Below, piece after piece: positions 16,483 to 22,230 of a DNA stretch of 25,126 nt. Origin of the DNA: a virus. The notes beneath the pieces are model-generated. The model did no database searches. It saw nothing but the letters and a program-made list of their open reading frames with translations, and was not told the origin of the DNA. Made by a program: the position numbers and the translations under genes. The stretch's first letter is position 1. The number at the start of each line of letters is the position of its first letter. The DNA lies in the IMG/VR virus record IMGVR_UViG_3300023109_000127, positions 1 to 25,126 of that record. One strand, given 5' to 3'.

Positions 16483-17307
16483 ATGGCTACAAGATACATT
16501 TTCTATCGTAAACCGAGTTTCACTCATCTCCCAGATTTATGGGCGGTGACTGAATTTGGTGGTACGGACGGCTGGTTCACTGGTAAGATTGATGACGAAT
16601 GGTTCGTCAAAATGGAAGTCAGTGTTTTTGATAAATATCAAATTCAGGAAATCCCAAAGGGCGTTGCTCACGCAGTACCGTTCTCGCAGATTATTCCCTA
16701 CCCAGAATTGGTAGAAAGTGGCAATTGGCGTAAGTCAATCTACGAAGGTGAAGTCGTTCACAACTATGATGATGACGGAAACTATGTGGATTCATACTGG
16801 AAAGCCGCAGACAAAACTCTTATTTGGTCAACAGACGACAACGGAAACTTCACACCAAAATACGAAGGTAAATATACACTAGACGCTGAAGATATTCAAA
16901 ACGCTATTGCTTGTATGAAGTTGTTTAAGAAAGCAAGACTAAAAGAAAGAATGGAAAAAGAATGGTTGCTACTATGGCAGTCTAAGTCTCCACTTGAAAA
17001 AGAGACATGGGCTGAACAAGCAAGACAAGCAACACTCTATCGTCAGACTGAAAACTCTGGTGATGCTCCTCTAATCTACTCTATTGCAGAAGCAAGAGGT
17101 AGAACTTTCGCACAACAAATCGATAAAGTAGAAGAAAAGATTGAAGAGTGGAATCAGAAGATTGTAGACGTTCTAGGTCCATTCCAAAGAAGAATTGATT
17201 ACATTGATGCCGCAACAACATTTGAAGAAGTTTACAACTTTGAGAATGAAGGTGCAAGCGCATTCAACGGAGCCGCAGTGATTGCTACTCCACCGAGTGA
17301 CTACTAA
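16483..17307 (+). CDS. Probable tail-fibre assembly chaperone-like protein
   Basis: This is a 274-residue protein. The N-terminal half is aromatic-rich and beta-like (YIFYRKPSFTHLPDLWAVTE, KTLIWSTDDNGNFTPKYEGKYTL). The C-terminal part, residues about 165-250, reads SPLEKETWAEQARQA, then DAPLIYSIAEARGRTFAQQI, then VLGPFQRRIDYIDAATTFEE. That order (a TWxxQ segment, a small-residue 'P-L-...-A-ARG' segment, a helix, then I-x-AAxT) resembles the C-terminal domain of many phage tail-fibre assembly proteins. Its position right after the fibre genes agrees. AAGGAAT precedes the ATG. It is the last gene before a terminator. Confidence in the chaperone role is moderate. Confidence 0.65.
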   Translation: MATRYIFYRKPSFTHLPDLWAVTEFGGTDGWFTGKIDDEWFVKMEVSVFDKYQIQEIPKGVAHAVPFSQIIPYPELVESGNWRKSIYEGEVVHNYDDDGNYVDSYWKAADKTLIWSTDDNGNFTPKYEGKYTLDAEDIQNAIACMKLFKKARLKERMEKEWLLLWQSKSPLEKETWAEQARQATLYRQTENSGDAPLIYSIAEARGRTFAQQIDKVEEKIEEWNQKIVDVLGPFQRRIDYIDAATTFEEVYNFENEGASAFNGAAVIATPPSDY

Positions 17308-17320
17308 GACTAAGTAAAAT

Positions 17321-17346
17321 CTAATAGATACTAATATACATTAATA
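17321..17346 (+). repeat. Three CTAATA-type hexamers phased at exactly 10 bp
   Basis: CTAATA, CTAATA and TTAATA begin at 17321, 17331 and 17341. They lie in the 153-bp gap upstream of the sigma70 promoter, about 90-115 bases before its predicted start site. Exact 10-bp phasing could mark bent DNA or a protein-binding array. AT-richness makes chance possible. Confidence 0.45.
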
Positions 17347-17357
17347 TCAACACCTAG

Positions 17358-17386
17358 ATAATAACACACTTGTCAAGGGATGTCAA
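17358..17386 (-). promoter_or_regulatory. Candidate divergent sigma70 promoter
   Basis: On the minus strand, TTGACA (plus positions 17386 to 17381) is followed after exactly 17 bases by TATTAT (17363 to 17358), with TG at the extended -10 position. The match is 11 of 12 consensus bases. Transcription would run leftwards, antisense to the chaperone-like gene and the fibres. No convincing minus-strand gene follows. Confidence 0.45.
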
Positions 17387-17389
17387 GGG
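17371..17389 (+). repeat. Direct repeat TGTCAAGGG x2, 10-bp period
   Basis: TGTCAAGGG occurs at 17371-17379 and 17381-17389. Each copy contains the complement of a -35 box and each can pair with CTTGACA at 17400-17406, so there are two alternative left arms for one right arm. Confidence 0.7.
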
Positions 17390-17419
17390 CTTTTTTGGAC
17401 TTGACATCCTTTTTCTTTT
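17378..17419 (+). terminator. Intrinsic terminator after the fibre-assembly genes
   Basis: GGATGTCAAG (17378-17387) and CTTGACATCC (17400-17409) form a perfect 10-bp stem with a 12-nt loop. It extends to 13 bp with one G-T pair, and is followed by TTTTTCTTTT. It lies 70 bases after the stop of the gene at 16483. The right arm contains the TTGACA of the following promoter. Confidence 0.7.
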
Positions 17420-17429
17420 GTGGTATAAT
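17401..17429 (+). promoter_or_regulatory. Consensus sigma70 promoter for the oxygenase cassette
   Basis: TTGACA (17401-17406), a 17-base spacer and TATAAT (17424-17429) match the consensus at all 12 positions, with TGG giving an extended -10. The predicted start is near 17436, leaving about 25 bases of leader before the TTG start. It contrasts with the late boxes elsewhere, so early or host-polymerase expression is expected. Confidence 0.85.
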
Positions 17430-17450
17430 GATATAAAATTGAAACCATGT

Positions 17451-17456
17451 GAGGTG
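17451..17456 (+). promoter_or_regulatory. Ribosome-binding site deciding a TTG start
   Basis: GAGGTG ends four bases before the TTG at 17461. A TGA lies in frame just upstream (17455-17457), and the next in-frame ATG is 21 codons in with no better site, so TTG is the likely start. Confidence 0.55.
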
Positions 17457-17460
17457 AACT

Positions 17461-18153
17461 TTGTATTTCCTAGAATACACGCACGAACTTGTCAAGTATC
17501 AGTCTAATGAGCCTTTGAATCCAATGGCTCCAAATTGGACGCTACCTTTGATGCAGTCTCAAGTACACGATACTGAAGATTGGCACAGAGACTTGAGAGA
17601 GTACGCAGAAAACATCCCAAATCCCGATTACTTCAAAAAAGACACTATCAACTTAGAGTTTGATGGCTGGTCGACTGAAGAAACTAATCGCATTCCCGAA
17701 TACAACTTTTTGAGTACAGACAACTTTGCTGTCGCAGAGTTTCGTAACTTCATTCGTTCTTCACATGACATTTACTGCAAAGCACTAGGTATTGTTTTGA
17801 CAGATGAGATGAGAGAACATCTAAGAATTCAGTGTTGGGTGAACATACTTCCACCAGGTGAGAGTATCAAACCTCACAACCACTATTGTGGCGCAAACTC
17901 ATGGATTTCAGGCAACTATAGTCTTACAGCAAACAAAGACACATATACTGCATACTATGCACCGAGCCATGAAGTCAGAGTACAGAACAACCCAGGAATG
18001 CTTATTCAGTTTCCATCACACGTTGCTCACTACACCAATACATATAAGGGCAATGATAAAAGAATTACTATTGCGTATGATATATTCTTTGACAAACTCA
18101 GTCAGTGGTCAGGAGAATATGAAGCCTTGAAGGAGATGAAACTTTATGCATAA
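17461..18153 (+). CDS. Putative 2-oxoglutarate/Fe(II) oxygenase, divergent (oxygenase 1)
   Basis: This 230-residue protein opens the cassette from a TTG start behind GAGGTG. The C-terminal core shows the double-stranded beta-helix pattern: QCWVNILPPGESIKPHNHYCG (H139, H141), SWISGNYSLTA, a middle strand pair, then GMLIQFPSHVAHYTNTY (H187 or H190) and RITIAYDI with R201 as candidate 2OG-binding Arg. It resembles the phage oxygenases at 18146 and 19757 but is the most diverged of them. Like them it has HxH where classic enzymes have HxD/E, so the acidic iron ligand is not obvious. It overlaps the next gene by eight bases. The substrate is unknown; such enzymes hydroxylate proteins, nucleic acids or small molecules using 2-oxoglutarate and O2. 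Confidence 0.65.
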   Translation: MYFLEYTHELVKYQSNEPLNPMAPNWTLPLMQSQVHDTEDWHRDLREYAENIPNPDYFKKDTINLEFDGWSTEETNRIPEYNFLSTDNFAVAEFRNFIRSSHDIYCKALGIVLTDEMREHLRIQCWVNILPPGESIKPHNHYCGANSWISGNYSLTANKDTYTAYYAPSHEVRVQNNPGMLIQFPSHVAHYTNTYKGNDKRITIAYDIFFDKLSQWSGEYEALKEMKLYA

Positions 18154-18829
18154 AGTGAGTGATAATGTTTATTCAATTTTCCCATGCACATTACTACACA
18201 AGAAAATTGGAAATCAAAACTTAAATGAAGACTTGATGAATGTTGTTGATAGAATTGCAGACGCTGGTGACAACGTAGCAAACAAAGAAGGTGACTGGGT
18301 AGGTGGAAACTCTTCATATGGTTCTACGCAATCATCACACAATGTATTCTTATCTCAACCTGACGAATGTGTTCAAGAACTCAAAAGTAGAATTGACAAC
18401 AGTATAGAAGAGTTTCTTAGTGCAGAACTGAAGTCAGTTGAGAATATGCAACAGAGAGCCGCTAACAAAAACAACATTGAAATTTCAGATGTTAAATATG
18501 AATGGTACGGTTGGACAGTTCGAATGGAAGGACCAGATTGGAACGGTCTGCACATTCATCCCCAAACAAATTATTCTGGCGTTTACTATATAAATGTACC
18601 AGAACTACCTTACCCAGAGGGGTGTATTCAGTTTGTAAATCCTCATCCGATTGCAACTGCATATGGTAATGGGCAACCAGCGGGTGACTTCTACCCGACA
18701 AAAAGTGGAGACTTAATTATCTTTCCGTCATGGATGTCGCATTTAGTGATGCCTTATAGAGGGACCGATGAGAAGCGATATTGTTTAGCATTCAATGTCG
18801 TTGTTGAAAAATATTGGAGTGAAAAATGA
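18146..18829 (+). CDS. 2-oxoglutarate/Fe(II) oxygenase (oxygenase 2)
   Basis: This 227-residue protein resembles the TIGR02466 / 2OG-FeII_Oxy_5 type common in marine T4-like phages. Key signs are NGLHIHPQTNYSGVYYINVP (H136, H138), CIQFVNPHP, then SGDLIIFPSWMSHLVMPYRG with H199, and R211 in EKRYCLAF as the probable 2OG-binding Arg. AAGGAG lies 10 bases before the ATG inside the previous gene, and the two genes overlap by eight bases. It ends ATGA with the methyltransferase start. The substrate is not known. No signal peptide or membrane segment is seen, so it acts in the cytoplasm. Confidence 0.85.
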   Translation: MHKVSDNVYSIFPCTLLHKKIGNQNLNEDLMNVVDRIADAGDNVANKEGDWVGGNSSYGSTQSSHNVFLSQPDECVQELKSRIDNSIEEFLSAELKSVENMQQRAANKNNIEISDVKYEWYGWTVRMEGPDWNGLHIHPQTNYSGVYYINVPELPYPEGCIQFVNPHPIATAYGNGQPAGDFYPTKSGDLIIFPSWMSHLVMPYRGTDEKRYCLAFNVVVEKYWSEK

Positions 18830-19764
18830 AATTTGAAAAAGCAAGTAACGACCTGACTAGAACTAAAAATCTGGATGTCTCAAACTTAGAAACTATTACA
18901 GACTGGATTCGATTTGCGACTACTGCACTTTCGAATTACAATGTCTCATATCATCATATTGCTGATGGTGCGCATGAAGAAGCGGTTCAACTGTGTCTAA
19001 TGTGTATTGGATTGTCCAATGTTCCTGAGCAATGGGTGAATGCCCGACTTACACAAACAGAGATGAACAATCTGAAAGCCGCTATTGAAAGACGTTGCTT
19101 TGAACATGTTCCTGCATCATATATCACAAATAAAACTATTTTTGCTGATATCCCATTTTATGTTGATGAGCGAGTTATTATTCCACGTTCACCAATTCAA
19201 CAACTTATCCGAGACAATTTCAGCAATGTACTGAAAAACAAACCGAAGCGTGTACTAGATTTGTGTGCGGGTTCTGGTTGTATTGGTATTGCTATGGCAT
19301 TGAGAATGGAATCTATCGAAGAGGTTGTTCTCGGCGAATTGTCAGATGATGCTATCGAAGTTGCAAAGAGAAATATTGAGTTATTCGGGTTGCAAGATAA
19401 AGTTAAAATTGTCAAAACAGATATGTTTGAAAACATTGAAGGTGAGTTTGACTTGATTGTTACAAATCCTCCTTATGTCACTGACGAAGAGTGGGAAAAA
19501 CAGCCCGCAGAGACGCAATGTGAGCCACACATGGCACTTGTATCTAAAGATGAGGGAATGTATCATATTCGTGAAATTATGAACAACTCAGCCAATCATC
19601 TAACTGAAAGCGGTGTACTTCTATGCGAAGTTATGGATAGAAAGCCACAAGTTATTGCAGAATTTGGTGATAGAGTTAAGTTGAAATGGCTTGACTTGAC
19701 AGGACATCCTGCATTCCAGTTTAATATTTTTGGTACAAACAAAGGTGAATTGAAGAATGTCTGA
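18826..19764 (+). CDS. prmB: PrmB-type protein-glutamine N5-methyltransferase (uL3 modifier family)
   Basis: At 312 residues it matches the length of bacterial PrmB (about 310), and it is recognisable along its whole length. The N-terminal helical domain has DGAHEEAVQLCL and VNARLTQTE, like E. coli PrmB. A signature stretch reads ITNKTIFADIPFYVDERV followed by IIPRSPIQQLI (100-128), which separates PrmB from PrmC. SAM motif I is VLDLCAGSGCIGIA (143-156), the catalytic NPPY is at 214-217, followed by CEPHMALVSKDEG and GVLLCEV. Bacterial PrmB uses SAM to methylate a glutamine of ribosomal protein uL3 (Gln150 in E. coli). All motifs are intact, so it is probably active. It overlaps both neighbours (ATGA, then eight bases), so it is co-translated with the oxygenases. 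The target in infected cells is not known. Confidence 0.9.
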   Translation: MKFEKASNDLTRTKNLDVSNLETITDWIRFATTALSNYNVSYHHIADGAHEEAVQLCLMCIGLSNVPEQWVNARLTQTEMNNLKAAIERRCFEHVPASYITNKTIFADIPFYVDERVIIPRSPIQQLIRDNFSNVLKNKPKRVLDLCAGSGCIGIAMALRMESIEEVVLGELSDDAIEVAKRNIELFGLQDKVKIVKTDMFENIEGEFDLIVTNPPYVTDEEWEKQPAETQCEPHMALVSKDEGMYHIREIMNNSANHLTESGVLLCEVMDRKPQVIAEFGDRVKLKWLDLTGHPAFQFNIFGTNKGELKNV

Positions 19765-20446
19765 AAAGTTTGTTGATGCGATTGAGCCTAAACTTTTTTT
19801 CCCTACAGTAATCAGAGAGTTTCAACTCAATGGTTATGAAAAGGAGAATGATGAACTTCTCAGTGTTATACTTGAGAAAGAGGCTCGTTCACGCCCAACA
19901 TACGATACGAATAGTAGCAACTGGCAGACAGATGACTTTCTTCATAGAGAGCCAGAGTTTGCTTGGTTGTGTGAAGCCGCAGTGAAGTTAGGGAAAGAGT
20001 ATGTAGAATTCATGCAATATGTGTATGATGATATTGTACTACATGAGATGTGGGCTAACGTCTATCGCAGAGAAGAAGACTTACACCTACACTCGCACCC
20101 AAACAGTTTTTTGTCTGGTGTGTATTATATGACTGATGAAAATTCAGAGATTGAATTTCAAGACCCAAGAACTGACACTCGTTCAGTGATAATGCCAGCA
20201 CAATTCAATAGTTACTTCAATGCATTTACTATGCCAATCAAGCCTAAGAAGGGTATGTTTATTTTCTTCCCATCTTGGTTGAAACATTCTGTTGTTCCTC
20301 AGCCCGCAGGGTTTCGTGTATCTATCGCTTTCAATCTAATGTTAGAAGGGAAGATTGGTAGTAGAATGGACAAGACGGGTTCTGAATTACCCAAGAATGA
20401 AAATGCTTATCGACCAGAAAGAGACTTTGATAATGACTTACTCTGA
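19757..20446 (+). CDS. 2-oxoglutarate/Fe(II) oxygenase (oxygenase 3)
   Basis: This 229-residue protein is the best match in the cassette to the TIGR02466-like phage oxygenases. It shows EMWANVYRREEDLHLHSHPN (H110, H112, H114), SFLSGVYYMTDENSEIEFQDP, then KPKKGMFIFFPSWLKHSVVP with H177, and R187 in GFRVSIAFN as candidate 2OG-binding Arg. The N-terminal half is helical and acidic. The ATG follows AAAGGTG by nine bases and lies within the end of prmB. Sequence resemblance to oxygenase 2 is clear but distant, so they are not a recent duplication. The substrate is unknown. Confidence 0.87.
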   Translation: MSEKFVDAIEPKLFFPTVIREFQLNGYEKENDELLSVILEKEARSRPTYDTNSSNWQTDDFLHREPEFAWLCEAAVKLGKEYVEFMQYVYDDIVLHEMWANVYRREEDLHLHSHPNSFLSGVYYMTDENSEIEFQDPRTDTRSVIMPAQFNSYFNAFTMPIKPKKGMFIFFPSWLKHSVVPQPAGFRVSIAFNLMLEGKIGSRMDKTGSELPKNENAYRPERDFDNDLL

Positions 20447-21098
20447 TGATTATGTAACTGTCGTTGATGATGTGTGCGACCCTAATGTTATTCAAGCAAT
20501 TAAGGTACAGTACAACAATAATCTAAATGCATTTTATGCTGACGATAAAGATTGGGGTAACTCTAAATTACAGAAGCACCCAGGTCTTAGAGGGCGACAG
20601 ATTATTGCAGGTAAACATAAAGAAGCAGATTATCCTTCTGGTCACATAATCGATAAACTAATTCATGCAGTTTTAGAACAGATAGATTTTGAATGGGGTT
20701 GGGTTCGTGTTGATGAACGCTTGTATACCCCAGGTTCAGAAATGTCTTGGCATTGTGATGGCGCACACTTAGCAGGTGCGGCGACACTTTACTTAAACGA
20801 CTACTGGCACACAGATTGGGGTGGAGAATTCATATATGCTAAAAAGAATTTAGAAGTACACCCACAATGGCAACCTTTCATGCTGGAGACAGATGACTAT
20901 GCAAACGAGGTTGCAATCAATAATGAACTGGGTTGTGTTTATCCCAAGTTCAACCGTCTTGTCATTACGAACGGCGATGTAATGCACAAGATTAACAGAA
21001 TTGATGAACGTGCAAAGGCGAGATATGCTTTGCAGTTCCATTTTCATTATGAAACGGAGATGATTGCTACTAAAGCATCATCATTTTTAGACGATTAA
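20433..21098 (+). CDS. 2-oxoglutarate/Fe(II) oxygenase, prolyl-hydroxylase-like (oxygenase 4)
   Basis: I choose the ATG at 20433 (221 residues), not an upstream ATG at 20355 that would overlap the previous gene by 92 bases and add 26 residues resembling nothing. This protein has a canonical facial triad: H107-C-D109 in GSEMSWHCDGAH and H185 in NGDVMHKINRID, with R193 or R197 as 2OG-binding Arg. Other signs are VRVDERLYTPG before the triad and TDWGGEFIYAKKN between the ligands, as in prolyl 4-hydroxylase-type enzymes. It belongs to a different subfamily from oxygenases 1-3. It overlaps oxygenase 3 by 14 bases. The substrate is unknown. Confidence 0.85.
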   Translation: MTYSDDYVTVVDDVCDPNVIQAIKVQYNNNLNAFYADDKDWGNSKLQKHPGLRGRQIIAGKHKEADYPSGHIIDKLIHAVLEQIDFEWGWVRVDERLYTPGSEMSWHCDGAHLAGAATLYLNDYWHTDWGGEFIYAKKNLEVHPQWQPFMLETDDYANEVAINNELGCVYPKFNRLVITNGDVMHKINRIDERAKARYALQFHFHYETEMIATKASSFLDD

Positions 21099-21105
21099 GA
21101 AGGAG
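21099..21105 (+). promoter_or_regulatory. Strong Shine-Dalgarno deciding a TTG start
   Basis: GAAGGAG immediately follows the stop codon of oxygenase 4 and sits eight bases before the TTG at 21114. Such a strong site supports use of the rare TTG. Confidence 0.65.
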
Positions 21106-21113
21106 TATAAACC

Positions 21114-22154
21114 TTGGAAAATATAGACTTGCTGTACAAGGGGCAAGAATACCTTCTGTTTATTGTATTCATTATGATGACCGCCGGGTTGATTAAAGAA
21201 AACAATTTGTTTGCAAGCGCATATGCTTACATTCAAAAAGTGTTCAAATCGAAACGTGTCATTGTCGCACTAATGTCTGCATTTACAGGTATTCTCCCCA
21301 TTTCGGGTCGAGTAACAGTTTCGGCTGGTATGCTTGATACACTTGCACCACCAAAAGGTGAAAAGGGAAGAGAGAAATTCGGTATCATCGATTATCTTTC
21401 AACTCATCACTATTATGTCTGGTCACCGCTAGAGAAGACAATTCTTGTCCCTATGGCGGCACTGGGAATTGGGTATGGTGCTGTTCTGTTTCATCTTCTA
21501 CCTCTACTGGTAGTTTCTCTTGCACTTGTAATTGCATACATTGCTTTTGCAGTCAGTGAAGATGATATCGAACTGAATGTTTCAAATGAACACTTCAAAG
21601 TATCAAATATCATTCGTAACGTAATACCTTTTCTGATTGCGATTGCTGTGGCTATTGCTGGAATCAATCCAGTTATCGTATTTGGTATGCTGACACTTTA
21701 CTATATGATTTTGACTTTGACATGGGACTGGAACAAGTTGCTCGGTTTCGTTGACTTCAAACTTTTAGCGTGGGTTGCATTGATTATCATTGTAGCAAAC
21801 GTAACAAGAGAAAACACAGACGCTATTAAAGCATATCTGGAGAATAGTCCATTTGATATCACCACTACATGGGGTTTTATTTCAATTAGTGCTATATCTT
21901 TAGGTTCTGCATTTTTGTTTGGCTCAAGTGGTCGCTTTGCGGCAATCACCACAATTCTCACACTTGTTTATGGTGTTGAGTATTTTGTTTGGTTCTTTGC
22001 ACTTGATTTTATCGGGTATCTTATCTCTCCTATGCACAAATGCATGGCGATTGGTAAATTATATTTCGATACGCCGTGGTCTAAATACTTTAGCGCACTG
22101 GGTGTTTGGTCACTGCTACTGCTTATTGCAGGTGGAGCAACCTTACTAATTTAA
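21114..22154 (+). CDS. Polytopic membrane protein, DUF401/ion-transporter-like permease
   Basis: This 346-residue protein has about eight to ten hydrophobic helices (near residues 11-27, 48-64, 105-125, 127-148, 166-200, 216-230, 252-270, 275-300 and 325-346). Two related blocks point to an internally repeated transporter fold: TGILPISGRVTVSAGML (58-74) with a following HHYYVWSPLEKTIL (98-111), and AFLFGSSGRFAAITT (266-280) with YFVWFFALDFIGYLISPMHK (290-309). The STHHYYVWSPLE and ISPMHKCM patterns recall DUF401 integral membrane proteins, which are distant members of the ion transporter superfamily. Translation starts at TTG behind GAAGGAG. It follows oxygenase 4 by 15 bases and precedes a terminator, so it is the last gene of the cassette. 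The substrate is unknown; an organic acid is only a guess. Confidence 0.75.
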   Translation: MENIDLLYKGQEYLLFIVFIMMTAGLIKENNLFASAYAYIQKVFKSKRVIVALMSAFTGILPISGRVTVSAGMLDTLAPPKGEKGREKFGIIDYLSTHHYYVWSPLEKTILVPMAALGIGYGAVLFHLLPLLVVSLALVIAYIAFAVSEDDIELNVSNEHFKVSNIIRNVIPFLIAIAVAIAGINPVIVFGMLTLYYMILTLTWDWNKLLGFVDFKLLAWVALIIIVANVTRENTDAIKAYLENSPFDITTTWGFISISAISLGSAFLFGSSGRFAAITTILTLVYGVEYFVWFFALDFIGYLISPMHKCMAIGKLYFDTPWSKYFSALGVWSLLLLIAGGATLLI

Positions 22155-22186
22155 CATGTTGTGTTAATTTTGTAAGGATAAAATCT

Positions 22187-22228
22187 AAGCCCTCAGCGCA
22201 TTATAAATAGATGTGTTGGGGGCTTTTT
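22187..22228 (+). terminator. Intrinsic terminator with a late promoter in its loop
   Basis: Bases 22187-22200 pair with 22212-22225 in a continuous 14-bp stem (AAGCCCTCAGCGCA against TGTGTTGGGGGCTT, with three G-T pairs), followed by a short T-tract ending at 22228. The 11-nt loop is TTATAAATAGA. It lies 32 bases after the permease stop codon and should end readthrough from the sigma70 promoter. Confidence 0.75.
22202..22209 (+). promoter_or_regulatory. T4-type late promoter box in a terminator loop
   Basis: TATAAATA is an exact late consensus. By T4 geometry the start site would be near 22215, inside the right arm of the terminator stem. The late RNA would therefore lack the left arm and could not be terminated here. 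It should drive the small Cys-rich gene and gp13 to gp16. Confidence 0.75.
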
Positions 22229-22230
22229 AT

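Noticed and set aside
17432-17439. TATAAAAT as a late promoter overlapping the sigma70 start region
   Set aside because: It deviates from TATAAATA, and the overlapping perfect sigma70 promoter explains expression better.
17308-17460. tRNA gene or attachment site in the longest intergenic gap
   Set aside because: No cloverleaf pairing or tRNA consensus boxes were seen; the region is explained by the phased repeats, the terminator and the promoters.
18589-18596. TATAAATG within oxygenase 2 as a late promoter
   Set aside because: The last base differs from the consensus and it encodes part of the YYINVP strand; no gene start lies at a sensible distance.
20355-20432. Upstream ATG start for oxygenase 4
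   Set aside because: It would overlap oxygenase 3 by 92 bases and add 26 residues without family resemblance; the ATG at 20433 gives normal overlap and length.
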